In this document: piece by piece, positions 1-7,183 of the stretch | How positions within the stretch are numbered: position 1 is the stretch's first letter | How the letters are laid out: each line of letters starts with the position of its first letter | Origin: Rickettsiales bacterium | GTDB taxonomy: Bacteria > Pseudomonadota > Alphaproteobacteria > Rickettsiales > UBA8987 | Assembly (NCBI GenBank): GCA_020631295.1 | Contig: JAHDHN010000025.1 | Location: 1-11,476, forward strand | Direction of reading: 5' to 3' | Length of the DNA stretch: 11,476 nucleotides | The notes under the pieces: model-generated | What the model saw: only the letters and a program-made list of their open reading frames with translations | Database searches by the model: none | What the model was told of the DNA's origin: nothing | Made by a program: the position numbers and the translations under genes

Positions 1-69
1 GGTTTGCTTGCCTTAACTTGGCTGCTGATGCTCTATATTGGTATATTTTTTATTGTTATATATAACTAG
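1..69 (+). CDS. C-terminal end of a membrane protein (possibly CdsA), truncated by the window edge
   Basis: An open frame runs from the first base to a TAG at 67-69, giving 22 residues. They are strongly hydrophobic (ending IGIFFIVIYN), which fits the last membrane helix of an integral membrane protein. The stop lies 9 bases before the dxr start, so the two are probably co-transcribed. In many alphaproteobacteria dxr follows cdsA (phosphatidate cytidylyltransferase), a multi-pass membrane enzyme, and this suggests the identity. The visible residues alone carry no diagnostic motif. The identity is therefore inferred from gene order only. Confidence 0.45.
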   Translation, partial: GLLALTWLLMLYIGIFFIVIYN

Positions 70-78
70 ATGTAAGCT

Positions 79-1227
79 ATGAAAAAACAAACACTCACCA
101 TTCTTGGTTCTACGGGTACGATTGGTATCAACACCTTGTCTGTGGTATCGCAGCATCCAGAGCGTTTTGATGTGGTGGCGCTCACCGGTGGTAGCAATGT
201 GAAACTGCTTGCAGAGCAGGCGAGGTTGCACGCGCCGCGCTATGTGGCGATTGCAGATCAGAGTTGCTATGAAGAGCTAAAAGCGTTGCTGTTTGATACT
301 GATATTACCGTTGCAGCAGGGCAACAGGCGGTAACAGAGGCGGCTGATATTGCGGCAAGCTGTATTATCAGCGCCATTGTAGGTGCTGCTGCACTTGCGC
401 CAACCTTGGCGGCCATTGCTCAAGGTGCGCGGGTAGGGTTGGCCAACAAGGAATGCTTGGTGTGTGCTGGCCCACAAGTGATGCAGGCGGCCGCGCAATC
501 TGGCTGTGAGCTGCTGCCTATAGATTCCGAGCATAACAGTATTTATCAGCTTATTGGCAATGAGGTGCGTGGTGTGAAGCAAATGCTGCTTACCGCTTCA
601 GGCGGGCCATTCCGACATTATACTGCCACGCAATTGCAGCATGTGACCATTGATGAGGCGGTGAACCATCCCAATTGGAAGATGGGCGCCAAAATTTCGG
701 TGGATTCTGCAAGCATGATGAATAAAGGCCTGGAGCTGATTGAGGCGCATTATTTGTTTGGGATAGCGTCAGAAAAGCTGGATGCGGTGATTCACCCAAA
801 ATCACTGGTGCATGCGCTGGTGGTAATGGAAGATAACGCCATTTTGGCAGGCATTAGTGACCATGATATGCGCATTCCCATTGCTTATGCACTTGGCTAT
901 CCGGATCGCTTGGCCATTTCCAGCAAGGAGCTGGATATTACCCAAATTGGCACGTTGCATTTTGAGCCGGTGGATGTGGCGCATTATCCGTGCTTTTCAT
1001 TGGCCAAGCAGGCATTGCAATCGGGCTCTCAAGCAGCGCATATCACCTTAAATGCCGCCAATGAAGTGGCCGTGGCCGCCTTTTTAGAAAAACGCATTGG
1101 CTTTACCCAAATCGCAGGCATTGTAGACGGTTGCCTGTCTAAAAATAATAGCAACGCTATTGCCTCTGTGGAGGATGTGATTGCGCTGGATAATGATGCA
1201 CGACACTGGGCAAATGCGTTGATTTAG
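79..1227 (+). CDS. dxr: 1-deoxy-D-xylulose 5-phosphate reductoisomerase (Dxr/IspC)
   Basis: This cytoplasmic enzyme carries out the NADPH-dependent rearrangement and reduction of 1-deoxyxylulose 5-phosphate to 2-C-methylerythritol 4-phosphate, the committed step of the MEP isoprenoid pathway. The 382-residue product is near the usual length. The N-terminal NADPH-binding motif GSTGTIG is at residues 10-16 and LANKE at 121-125. The metal-binding acidic motif DSEH (D149, E151) and the substrate-binding TASGGPF at 172-178 are present. The flexible-loop motif NHPNWKMG is at 197-204 and SMMNKGLEL at 212-220. All expected catalytic landmarks are intact, so it should be functional. The ATG at 79 begins directly before the first beta strand of the Rossmann fold. 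The ribosome binding site is weak, so translation may be coupled to the preceding gene. It converges with greA, with only 16 bases between the stops. Confidence 0.97.
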   Translation: MKKQTLTILGSTGTIGINTLSVVSQHPERFDVVALTGGSNVKLLAEQARLHAPRYVAIADQSCYEELKALLFDTDITVAAGQQAVTEAADIAASCIISAIVGAAALAPTLAAIAQGARVGLANKECLVCAGPQVMQAAAQSGCELLPIDSEHNSIYQLIGNEVRGVKQMLLTASGGPFRHYTATQLQHVTIDEAVNHPNWKMGAKISVDSASMMNKGLELIEAHYLFGIASEKLDAVIHPKSLVHALVVMEDNAILAGISDHDMRIPIAYALGYPDRLAISSKELDITQIGTLHFEPVDVAHYPCFSLAKQALQSGSQAAHITLNAANEVAVAAFLEKRIGFTQIAGIVDGCLSKNNSNAIASVEDVIALDNDARHWANALI

Positions 1228-1243
1228 CTTGTTTTAATAGGTT

Positions 1244-1717
1244 CTATAAAAACGCTACGCCCAGAATTTCATAGGTGCGGGCGCCGCCAGGTGTGGCAAC
1301 AGTTACCATATCGCCTTCTTCTTTTCCAATTAATGCGCGGGCAATAGGTGAGGTATAGGAAAGCTTGTTATTGGCAATATCGCCCTCATACTCGCCCACA
1401 ATTTGATAGCTGGTCTCTTCTTCGGTTTCGTCATCAATAATATGCACCGTAGCACCAAACACAGCCTTGTTGCCAGAAAGCGTGCTCACATCAATAATTT
1501 CAGCTGTGGCTTGAATGGATTCCAGCTGCTGAATACGGCCTTCAATAAAGCCCTGCTTCTCACGCGCTGCATGATATTCAGCATTTTCCTTCAAATCCCC
1601 ATGCTCACGCGCTTCTGCAATAGCGTCAATCACAGCAGGGCGATCTTTGGTTTTCAGCTGCTTTAGTTCAATTTCCAAGGCGTCATAGCCTGTTTTTGTA
1701 ATCGGTGTTTTTTGCAT
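1244..1717 (-). CDS. greA: transcription elongation factor GreA
   Basis: GreA binds in the RNA polymerase secondary channel and stimulates cleavage of backtracked transcripts. The product has the N-terminal coiled-coil hairpin (about residues 1-75), with the loop motif GDLKENAEYHAAREKQ, and a C-terminal FKBP-like domain (about 80-157) containing SPIARALIGKEEGD. I chose the ATG at 1717, giving 157 residues, because it places the catalytic acidic tip at D41 and E44, the same numbers as in E. coli GreA. Another in-frame ATG three codons upstream (1726) would add Met-Arg-Ile. No clear Shine-Dalgarno sequence precedes either ATG. Candidate -35/-10 boxes lie close upstream, so the transcript may be leaderless or nearly so. 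The gene converges with dxr and is divergent from the antiporter operon. Confidence 0.96.
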   Translation of the reverse strand: MQKTPITKTGYDALEIELKQLKTKDRPAVIDAIAEAREHGDLKENAEYHAAREKQGFIEGRIQQLESIQATAEIIDVSTLSGNKAVFGATVHIIDDETEEETSYQIVGEYEGDIANNKLSYTSPIARALIGKEEGDMVTVATPGGARTYEILGVAFL

Positions 1718-1726
1718 AATACGCAT

Positions 1727-1756
1727 AACATAGACTAGTTTGCATATTCCTGTAAA
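1727..1756 (-). promoter_or_regulatory. candidate greA promoter
   Basis: Read on the - strand, TTTACA (1756-1751) and TATGTT (1732-1727) are separated by 18 bases. Initiation about 7 bases past the -10 box would fall near 1720, only about 3 bases before the preferred greA ATG. The match to consensus is moderate. This is a pattern call with no experimental support. Confidence 0.3.
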
Positions 1757-1762
1757 GCGTCA

Positions 1763-1790
1763 TTGCGTTTCGGATTCATCACGATATAAA
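1763..1790 (+). promoter_or_regulatory. candidate promoter of the mnhBCD operon
   Basis: TTGCGT (1763-1768) and TATAAA (1785-1790) are separated by 16 bases. Initiation 7-10 bases after the -10 box would fall at about 1797-1800, immediately before the mnhB ATG at 1801. No Shine-Dalgarno sequence is visible in that stretch. If this promoter is used, the operon mRNA is leaderless or has a leader of only a few bases. Confidence 0.45.
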
Positions 1791-1800
1791 CGCATGCATT

Positions 1801-2232
1801 ATGCAAAAACTTGTGGTGTTGCGGGTGGTGAGTAAAGGGCTGATTCCTTTTATTTTGCTGCTGGCATTTTATATACAATTTCATGGTGAATACAGCCCTG
1901 GTGGTGGCTTCCAGGCGGGTGTGATTGGTGCGAGCGCCTTTGTGCTGTTTATGTTTATTTTTGGCTTAAGCGCATTGGAGAAGGTGATTTCCATGCGTGG
2001 CTTGCGTGTGCTGGCAGCCATTGGCGTGTTGCTCTATTCTGGCACAGGGTTGGTGAGCGTGTTGCTTGGTCATAATTTTTTGGATTACCACGCGCTTGGC
2101 CATGGCTATCACGGGCAGCATGTGGGTATTATATTGGTTGAGGCCGGTGTGGGCATCACTGTATTTGCTGTGATGCTGCTGCTTATGATGGCATTTGTGA
2201 AGCATAAAGAGCTTATGGATGAAGAGGCATAA
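1801..2232 (+). CDS. mnhB: Mrp/Mnh-type cation:proton antiporter subunit B (MnhB)
   Basis: This is a small integral membrane subunit of an Mrp/Mnh-type antiporter, a multi-subunit complex related to the membrane arm of complex I that exchanges Na+ or K+ for protons. The 143-residue product has about four hydrophobic segments. The family signature SPGGGFQAGVIGA is at residues 32-44, and a membrane-embedded glutamate occurs in LVEAGVGITV at about 112-121. The acidic C-terminal tail (ELMDEEA) is typical. It is the first gene of a tight four-gene operon, with 6 bases before mnhC. The ATG at 1801 matches the usual MnhB start and has no upstream in-frame alternative. It has no visible ribosome binding site but is close to a candidate -10 box. 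The MnhB/MbhH-like family is also found in membrane-bound hydrogenase-type complexes, so cation specificity cannot be told from sequence. Confidence 0.93.
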   Translation: MQKLVVLRVVSKGLIPFILLLAFYIQFHGEYSPGGGFQAGVIGASAFVLFMFIFGLSALEKVISMRGLRVLAAIGVLLYSGTGLVSVLLGHNFLDYHALGHGYHGQHVGIILVEAGVGITVFAVMLLLMMAFVKHKELMDEEA

Positions 2233-2238
2233 ACACAC

Positions 2239-2640
2239 ATGGACGGCATTATCAGCTACATATCGCATTATAACTATATCGTCTGCATTGTACTGATGAT
2301 GATTGGTTTCTATGCGGTAATTTCCAGTGCCAACGCCATTCGTAAAATCATTGGGCTAGGCATTTTTCAAACCAGTATTTTGCTGTTTTATATTTCTGCT
2401 AGCTATGTGGCGGGTGGAAATATCCCCATTCTGGAGAAGGGTGTTGCGCATTATGTAAACCCGTTGCCGCATGTGTTGATGCTCACGGCCATTGTGGTGG
2501 GTGTGGCAACCATGGCAGTGGGCCTCGCGATTATTGTGCGCATCAAGCATGCCTATGGTACCATTGATGAAGATGAGATTATGGAGCAATCCAGAGACAT
2601 GGCCGGCAGCCCACAATTGCAGCCAGAAGGTGATTTGTAA
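2239..2640 (+). CDS. mnhC: Mrp/Mnh-type antiporter subunit C (MnhC, NuoK-like)
   Basis: This is a NuoK-related membrane subunit of the same antiporter-like complex. The 133-residue product has three hydrophobic helices (about residues 12-33, 38-58 and 76-102). The third carries the MnhC signature NPLPHVLMLTAIVVGVAT, corresponding to the family motif around DPLPQALVLTAIVI. A charged C-terminal tail follows (YGTIDEDEIMEQ), where the GxIDEDE element is also usual for MnhC. It begins 6 bases after mnhB and ends 5 bases before mnhD, so the genes are almost certainly one transcript. GAAGAGG in the mnhB 3' end lies 11 bases upstream and may serve as a distant ribosome binding site. Nothing suggests loss of function. 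Confidence 0.93.
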   Translation: MDGIISYISHYNYIVCIVLMMIGFYAVISSANAIRKIIGLGIFQTSILLFYISASYVAGGNIPILEKGVAHYVNPLPHVLMLTAIVVGVATMAVGLAIIVRIKHAYGTIDEDEIMEQSRDMAGSPQLQPEGDL

Positions 2641-2645
2641 CGGCT

Positions 2646-4154
2646 ATGGTAGAGTTTTTCACACACATATGGTCTGGCTTTACTGCGCATGCGCCGGTGC
2701 TACTGGTAGTAGCGCCCATGATGCTGGCCGGTGTGATTGTGCTGTGTAATAATGCACGGCTTGCTTTTGTACTCACCGCATGTGCGGTGGCCATTTCTGC
2801 TGCGGCTGTGTTGAGTATGTTTATTGGCCTGCAGCAAAGCGTGGCGATTGATTATTTGATGGGCAATTGGCCCAAGCCCATTGGCATTGCCTATAAGATA
2901 GACCGCCTGGCCCTGTTTATTTTGGCTATTATTACCTATGTACCTTTGTTGCTACTGCCATTTGCGCATAAGAGTGTGATGCAAGATGTGCTGGCTCAAA
3001 AGCAGCCGCTATTTTATGCACTGTTCCTGCTGTGCCTTTCAGGCCTGATGGGCATTGTGGCCACGCATGATATTTTTAACCTCTATGTATTTTTAGAAAT
3101 CTCTTCACTTAGTACCTATGCGCTGATTGCTGCCGGCAGAGACAAGCGCGCACTTACCGCAAGCTTTGATTATCTGATATTAGGCACCGTGGGTGCGAGC
3201 TTTATTCTGATTGCGATTGGCTTTTTATATATCCTCACCGGCACCTTGCATATGAGTGATATGGCCGCGCGCTTGGCAAGCGTAACAGATAGCGCAGCCA
3301 CGGCAGCGGCCTTTGCCTTTTTTACCATTGGGATTATGCTAAAAGTGGCCATTTTCCCGCTGCATATTTGGCTCACTAATGCCTATGCCTATGCACCTAA
3401 TTTTATTTCCGCCTTTCTTTCTGCCACAGCCACGAAGGTGAGCCTTTATGTAGCACTGCGCTTGATGCTGGATGTGTTCGGTGTGCATTACAGCTTCCTG
3501 ATAATGCCTGCAGAATTATTATTTTTAGTGCTGGGTGTAGTGGGAATCTTGGTGGCCTCGGCTGCAGCCATTTTTCAAACCAATGTAAAGCGCCTGCTGG
3601 CCTTTTCCAGCATCGGCCAAATGGGATATGTACTGCTGGGTATTGGCTTAGCAAGTGCGCTTGGCTTTACTGCTTCCATCACGCATTTATTTAACCATGC
3701 ACTGGCCAAGGCGCTGCTATTTGTGTGCGCTGGTGCCGTGGTATTTGTGCATGGCCATGCTTATATGCAAGGCTGGGCAGGGCTGTTCCGCCGCTACTGG
3801 TTGGTGGCTCTTGGCGTGGTAATTGGCGGTTTAAGCCTCATTGGTGTGCCAGGTACGGCCGGGTTTGTGAGTAAAATGATATTGCTGCGCGCCACATTGC
3901 AGTCAGATATGTGGTGGCTGGTTATCCCCATTTTATTTTCCTCGCTTTTGGCGGTAATCTATATCTGGAAAATTGTGGAAGCCATGCTGTATACGCAGGC
4001 AGAGCAGGGCGGTGATGCAAAGAACATCCCGCTGCCTATTGGCTTTACCATCACTATTATATTGCTAATTGGCGCTAATATTTATTTTGCCTTTGATACC
4101 CGTTTGAATGTGGAATGGGTGGCCAGTGCGGTGCAACAATGGGGGCTGTTATAA
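2646..4154 (+). CDS. mnhD: Mrp/Mnh-type antiporter subunit D (proton-conducting NuoM/MnhD family)
   Basis: This is a large proton-translocating membrane subunit homologous to NuoM/NuoN and MrpD. The 502-residue product is mostly hydrophobic, about 14 helices by eye. Family landmarks are FNLYVFLEISSLSTYAL, with the essential membrane glutamate at E151, and GIMLKVAIFPLHIWLTNAYAYAP, with the proton-path lysine at K233 and the broken-helix PLHIWL. A second lysine, K264, is in SATATKVSLY. The RLLAFSSIGQMGYVLLGIG and HLFNHALAKALLF blocks follow. The AYAPNF sequence, rather than APTPVSA, is characteristic of MnhD as opposed to MnhA/NuoL. The TAA stop overlaps the next ATG by one base (TAATG), indicating translational coupling. 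All key charged residues are present, so it should conduct protons or cations. Confidence 0.93.
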   Translation: MVEFFTHIWSGFTAHAPVLLVVAPMMLAGVIVLCNNARLAFVLTACAVAISAAAVLSMFIGLQQSVAIDYLMGNWPKPIGIAYKIDRLALFILAIITYVPLLLLPFAHKSVMQDVLAQKQPLFYALFLLCLSGLMGIVATHDIFNLYVFLEISSLSTYALIAAGRDKRALTASFDYLILGTVGASFILIAIGFLYILTGTLHMSDMAARLASVTDSAATAAAFAFFTIGIMLKVAIFPLHIWLTNAYAYAPNFISAFLSATATKVSLYVALRLMLDVFGVHYSFLIMPAELLFLVLGVVGILVASAAAIFQTNVKRLLAFSSIGQMGYVLLGIGLASALGFTASITHLFNHALAKALLFVCAGAVVFVHGHAYMQGWAGLFRRYWLVALGVVIGGLSLIGVPGTAGFVSKMILLRATLQSDMWWLVIPILFSSLLAVIYIWKIVEAMLYTQAEQGGDAKNIPLPIGFTITIILLIGANIYFAFDTRLNVEWVASAVQQWGLL

Positions 4155-5593
4155 TGCTGCAAAGCCTTTCTATACTTCAAATGCATATGCTAATTGCTAT
4201 TTGTCTGCCAGTGTTTGCAGGTCTTTTCTCTGCAGTTAGCATCTCTCGCATGTGGCGTGATCTTGTGGTGCTATTGCTTGCAGTTGGCACCTTTATGTTG
4301 GTGGCTTATGTGGCCTATCATAGCTTGAGTAACGATGCTGCATTTGAAGCGCATACACTCACACTTGCAAGCTTGGCACCAGGCTTGACTGTGGCGCTGA
4401 GTATTGAGCAAACGGGGCTGATTTTTGCACTGATTGCCAGCGGCTTGTGGGTGATTACCTCCATTTATGCCAGCGGCTATATGCATCATAATAACGAGCC
4501 ACGCCAAGGGCGCTTCTTCTTGTGCTTTCACAGCGCCATTGCAGCAGCGCTCCTCATTGCGTTTTCAGGCAATCTATTCACGCTGTTTTTGGGCTATGAG
4601 ATCTTATCGCTCTCCACCTTCCCGCTGGTGACGCATAAGCAATCTGCAGATGCAAAGAAGGCCGGCCGTGTATATTTGGGTATTTTGCTCGCTACCTCCA
4701 TCAGCTTCTTCTTGCCGTTGGTGATTATTGTGTGGGCAGTGACTGGCAGCACAGAGTTTGTATTTGGCGGTACAGGCTTGCCGCAAGCACTGATACCTAT
4801 TGCGCTGCTGCTGGCTGTGTTTGGTGTTGCAAAAACGGCTATTATGCCGTTGCATCGCTGGTTGCCTGCGGCCATGGTGGCACCCACGCCGGTGAGCGCG
4901 TTATTGCACGCTGTGGCGGTTGTAAAAGCGGGCGTGTTTGCGCTGGTTAAAATCATTTACTTTACCATTGGTATGGAAGGGCCACAGGCTGGGTTTGCGT
5001 CTTTCTTTTCCACCGGCTGGCTCACTTATCTGGCCGGTTTCACAGTGCTGATGGCCAGTTTGATTGCGTGCTATCAAGACAGCATCAAAAAACGCTTGGC
5101 GTTTTCTACTATTAGCCAGCTGTCTTACATTGTGATGGCTGCCAGCCTGTTTAGCGTGCTGGCATTAAAAGCAGCGCTAATTCACATGGCGGTGCATGCT
5201 GTGAGTAAGATCACGCTCTTTTTCGCGGCGGGTAATATCTATACCGCGCAGAAGAAAACGCTGGTGAGCCAGCTGAACGGTATTGGCAGGACTATGCCGA
5301 TTACCTTAGTATGCTTCACCATTGGTGCGCTCTCTATGATTGGGTTGCCGCCCACAGCTGGTTTGTGGAGTAAGTGGTTTATTATGCAGGCTGCTTTAGA
5401 TATGCAGCATTATTTTGTGCTGGTAGTGCTGCTGGTGAGTACCTTGCTGAATGCTCTTTATTTCTTACCGATTATTTTCCGTGCCTATTTTACTGAGGCA
5501 GAGGAGGGTAGTGCCCAAAAAGAAGCGCCTTTTAGCATGCAGCTGGCTATTGCCACCACAGCCTTCTTAACGCTGCTATTGTTTTTTATGTAA
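4154..5593 (+). CDS. second large antiporter subunit, MnhD/NuoL-like (lacks the MrpA C-terminal module)
   Basis: This is a second proton-conducting subunit of the NuoL/MrpA-N-terminal type. Starting at the TAATG overlap with mnhD it has 479 residues. It shows SGYMHHNNEPRQGRFF at about 107-122, a motif like that seen in NuoL and MrpA. The membrane glutamate is E149 in LGYEILSLSTFPL. K227 lies in GVAKTAIMPLHRWLPAAM and is followed by APTPVSALLHAVAVVKAGV (K258), the NuoL/MrpA signature, which the preceding MnhD lacks. True MrpA is nearly twice as long and carries extra C-terminal MbhD/MbhE-like segments, which are absent here. The gene is best called a MnhD-family or MrpA-N-like subunit. An upstream in-frame ATG at 4115 would add 13 residues within the mnhD 3' end, but the overlapping start is preferred. 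It is the last gene of the operon. Confidence 0.88.
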   Translation: MLQSLSILQMHMLIAICLPVFAGLFSAVSISRMWRDLVVLLLAVGTFMLVAYVAYHSLSNDAAFEAHTLTLASLAPGLTVALSIEQTGLIFALIASGLWVITSIYASGYMHHNNEPRQGRFFLCFHSAIAAALLIAFSGNLFTLFLGYEILSLSTFPLVTHKQSADAKKAGRVYLGILLATSISFFLPLVIIVWAVTGSTEFVFGGTGLPQALIPIALLLAVFGVAKTAIMPLHRWLPAAMVAPTPVSALLHAVAVVKAGVFALVKIIYFTIGMEGPQAGFASFFSTGWLTYLAGFTVLMASLIACYQDSIKKRLAFSTISQLSYIVMAASLFSVLALKAALIHMAVHAVSKITLFFAAGNIYTAQKKTLVSQLNGIGRTMPITLVCFTIGALSMIGLPPTAGLWSKWFIMQAALDMQHYFVLVVLLVSTLLNALYFLPIIFRAYFTEAEEGSAQKEAPFSMQLAIATTAFLTLLLFFM

Positions 5594-5595
5594 TA

Positions 5596-5798
5596 TTATC
5601 TGCGGTTGCCAGGACCAGGGCGATTATTTTGAAGCGTACGCTCCTCATGACGTTTAACAGCAGAGCCTAATTTTGCGTCCTGATTTCTTAGCTCTCCATC
5701 TTTTTTATCGAAAAAAGATGTCCATTTTTTAGTCCCCCCCTATTCTGAATAGAGTTGTTGCCTGATTGTGTATCGTCTACGGGAATTCTGTCTATCAT
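5596..5798 (-). pseudogene. small ORF broken, or frameshift-expressed, at a 7-base G tract
   Basis: On the - strand an ATG at 5798 starts a frame beginning MIDRIPVDDTQSGNN. At the G run (5740-5734) it shifts out of register. The frame one base back continues as TKKWTSFF, then DKKDGELRNQDAKLGSAVKR, and ends PGPGNRR at a TAA (5596-5598). Read with a -1 shift, or with one extra G, the product is 67 residues, hydrophilic and basic at the C terminus. The downstream frame has no ATG of its own and is closed upstream by a TAG just before the G run. I do not recognise the family. It lies 55 bases after ybgC on the same strand. GAGG ends only 2 bases from the ATG, closer than usual. It may be a pseudogene, a phase-variable gene, a programmed frameshift or a homopolymer sequencing error, and non-coding sequence cannot be excluded. 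Confidence 0.4.
5697..5720. repeat. perfect 10-bp inverted repeat with 4-base loop
   Basis: CATCTTTTTT (5697-5706) and AAAAAAGATG (5711-5720) are perfect inverse complements around ATCG. On + it follows the antiporter operon by about 100 bases and is followed by TCC-A-TTTTTT, so it could act as a weak terminator. On - it lies 12 bases downstream of the GGGGGGA tract of the small ORF. The stem is AT-rich and weak. Confidence 0.5.
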
Positions 5799-5853
5799 AA
5801 CCTCAATATATACTATAAATTTATAAAAATAAAATATTATTTTTCTTTTTGTG

Positions 5854-6270
5854 TTAATTTGGTGTTTTGTTGGGCATAAAGCGGTCCAAACGTTTGGGGC
5901 GCATTGTGCCATCCACGCAGGCGATTTTTACTATGAGCGTGGCTAATGTTACACCAGTTTGATTGGCAATTTCCTGCTGCATTTCCACACTTGCACCGCC
6001 GCGCTTGGAAACTGTGGTAGTAATCTCCAGAAGATCATCCAGCCGTGCCGGTTTGTGCAGCTCCATCTGCACAGAGCGCACCACAAAGAAAATGCCTTGC
6101 GTGTCAGCCAGCGTTTGTTGCTCGATACCATTCTCACGCAGTAATTCCGTGCGTGCGCGCTCTGCAAATTTGAGATAGTTGGCATAATATACCACGCCGC
6201 CTGCGTCGGTATCTTCGTAATATACGCGGCAAGAAAAACTGCCAGAACTGCCTTCAGTAAATAGGTCCAT
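5854..6270 (-). CDS. ybgC: YbgC-family hotdog acyl-CoA thioesterase
   Basis: This is a hotdog-fold thioesterase of the YbgC/4-hydroxybenzoyl-CoA thioesterase family, which hydrolyses acyl-CoA. In many proteobacteria the gene sits beside tol-pal, and the enzyme is linked to phospholipid or envelope metabolism. The 138-residue product has the family length. The N-terminal signature VYYEDTDAGGVVYYANYLKF is at residues 16-35 and is followed by AERARTELL. The aspartate D22 in EDTDAGG corresponds to the catalytic Asp of E. coli YbgC (D18). No tolQ or tolR follows here, only the small broken ORF, so the gene is detached from the usual tol-pal cluster in this window. It is divergent from nadK. No strong ribosome binding site is visible before the ATG, and substrate preference cannot be read from the sequence. 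Confidence 0.92.
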   Translation of the reverse strand: MDLFTEGSSGSFSCRVYYEDTDAGGVVYYANYLKFAERARTELLRENGIEQQTLADTQGIFFVVRSVQMELHKPARLDDLLEITTTVSKRGGASVEMQQEIANQTGVTLATLIVKIACVDGTMRPKRLDRFMPNKTPN

Positions 6271-6368
6271 GCATCACTCATGCCAAAAGCCGGATCTAAA
6301 GTAAATTGAATTTGTGCTTACGCAGAAAACCGTTGCGCTCCATTGTCATTGGGCAGTATGGTTACATT

Positions 6369-7151
6369 ATGGCACAATATGGTATTATTGCAGATACGCA
6401 TGAGATTGCAGAGGCGTTACAGCATGAGCTGCTGGCTGCAGGTGCATGCGCGCGGGTAACATCCGCTGAAGATGCTACTGGTTGTGATGCGTTTATTGTG
6501 CTGGGTGGGGATGGTTTTATGCTGCATACGCTGCATCATTATGTGCAGCATACTATCCCATTTTACGGTGTAAATTGCGGCACAGTAGGCTTTTTGATGA
6601 ATGAAAAGCGCGACGCCACCGCTATTTTAGAGCATATCAAAAACGCAACAGCAACGGTAATAAACCCGCTGCGTATGGAGGCGACCACCAAATCAGGTGA
6701 GCTAAAAAAGGCCATTGCCTTTAATGAAGTGTCATTGCTGCGCGCATCAGGGCAGGCGGCAAAAATCTGTATTCAGATTGACGGTGTGGTGCATATGGAA
6801 GAATTGGTGTGTGACGGTGTACTGGTGGCCACGCCTGCGGGCAGCTCCGCGTATAATTTTTCTGCTGGCGGACCGATTATTCCGCTTAAGAGCGATGTAC
6901 TGGCGCTCACTCCCATCAGCCCATTTCGCCCACGTCGTTGGCATGGGGCATTGTTGCCTGCTAATGTGACGGTGCGTTGTGAGATTTTAAAGTCGCATAA
7001 GCGTGTGGTGAATGCAGTAGCGGATTATCAAGAATACGCAGATGTGACGCATGTGGATATTTTTCAGGATGATACGGTTTCTGCGCAGCTCTTATTTGAC
7101 CCTGGCCATTCGTTGGAAGAGCGGATCCTGCATGAGCAATTTGCTTGCTAA
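6369..7151 (+). CDS. nadK: NAD kinase
   Basis: NadK phosphorylates NAD+ to NADP+ with ATP or polyphosphate and is the only route to NADP(H). The 260-residue product carries the GGDG motif at residues 46-49 (VLGGDGFMLHTLH) and YGVNCGTVGFLMNE. The NE/D motif is in FNEVSLLRASGQAAK. The C-terminal block LVCDGVLVATPAGSSAYNFSAGGPI is followed by ALTPISPFRPRRWHGALLP, which is the alphaproteobacterial form. I chose the ATG at 6369 because MAQYGIIADT matches the expected first beta strand. The frame is open upstream to an ATG at 6306, but that 21-residue extension has no family counterpart. The gene is divergent from ybgC, with 98 bases between the starts, and a hairpin overlaps its stop codon. Confidence 0.96.
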   Translation: MAQYGIIADTHEIAEALQHELLAAGACARVTSAEDATGCDAFIVLGGDGFMLHTLHHYVQHTIPFYGVNCGTVGFLMNEKRDATAILEHIKNATATVINPLRMEATTKSGELKKAIAFNEVSLLRASGQAAKICIQIDGVVHMEELVCDGVLVATPAGSSAYNFSAGGPIIPLKSDVLALTPISPFRPRRWHGALLPANVTVRCEILKSHKRVVNAVADYQEYADVTHVDIFQDDTVSAQLLFDPGHSLEERILHEQFAC

Positions 7152-7164
7152 TTGCAGTTAGCAA
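7145..7164 (+). terminator. possible weak terminator hairpin of nadK
   Basis: TTGCTAA (7145-7151) and TTAGCAA (7158-7164) form a perfect 7-bp stem with a 6-base loop, directly followed by TTTCT. The left arm includes the nadK stop codon. The stem is short and the U tract poor, so termination would be weak. The palindromic repeat just downstream may contribute. Confidence 0.35.
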
Positions 7165-7183
7165 TTTCTGATTCCCATTTTAG

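Noticed and set aside
4115..4153. Upstream in-frame ATG for the second large antiporter subunit
   Set aside because: It lies inside mnhD, while the TAATG overlap at 4154 gives the usual coupled arrangement.
4594..4956. 120-codon open frame on - within the second antiporter subunit
   Set aside because: It is antisense to the conserved NuoL-type core; the translation shows no recognisable domain.
5697..5720. Hairpin as a strong intrinsic terminator of the antiporter operon
   Set aside because: The stem is almost all A-T, about 100 bases after the stop, with an interrupted U tract; kept only as a possible weak site.
6306..6368. Upstream in-frame ATG that would extend NadK by 21 residues
   Set aside because: The extension is basic and unlike NadK; the ATG at 6369 begins at the first expected beta strand.
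6271..6368. Promoter or riboswitch between ybgC and nadK
   Set aside because: No pair of boxes with acceptable spacing and no structured leader could be supported; the best pair (TTGTCA...TACATT) has a 14-base spacer and abuts the ATG.
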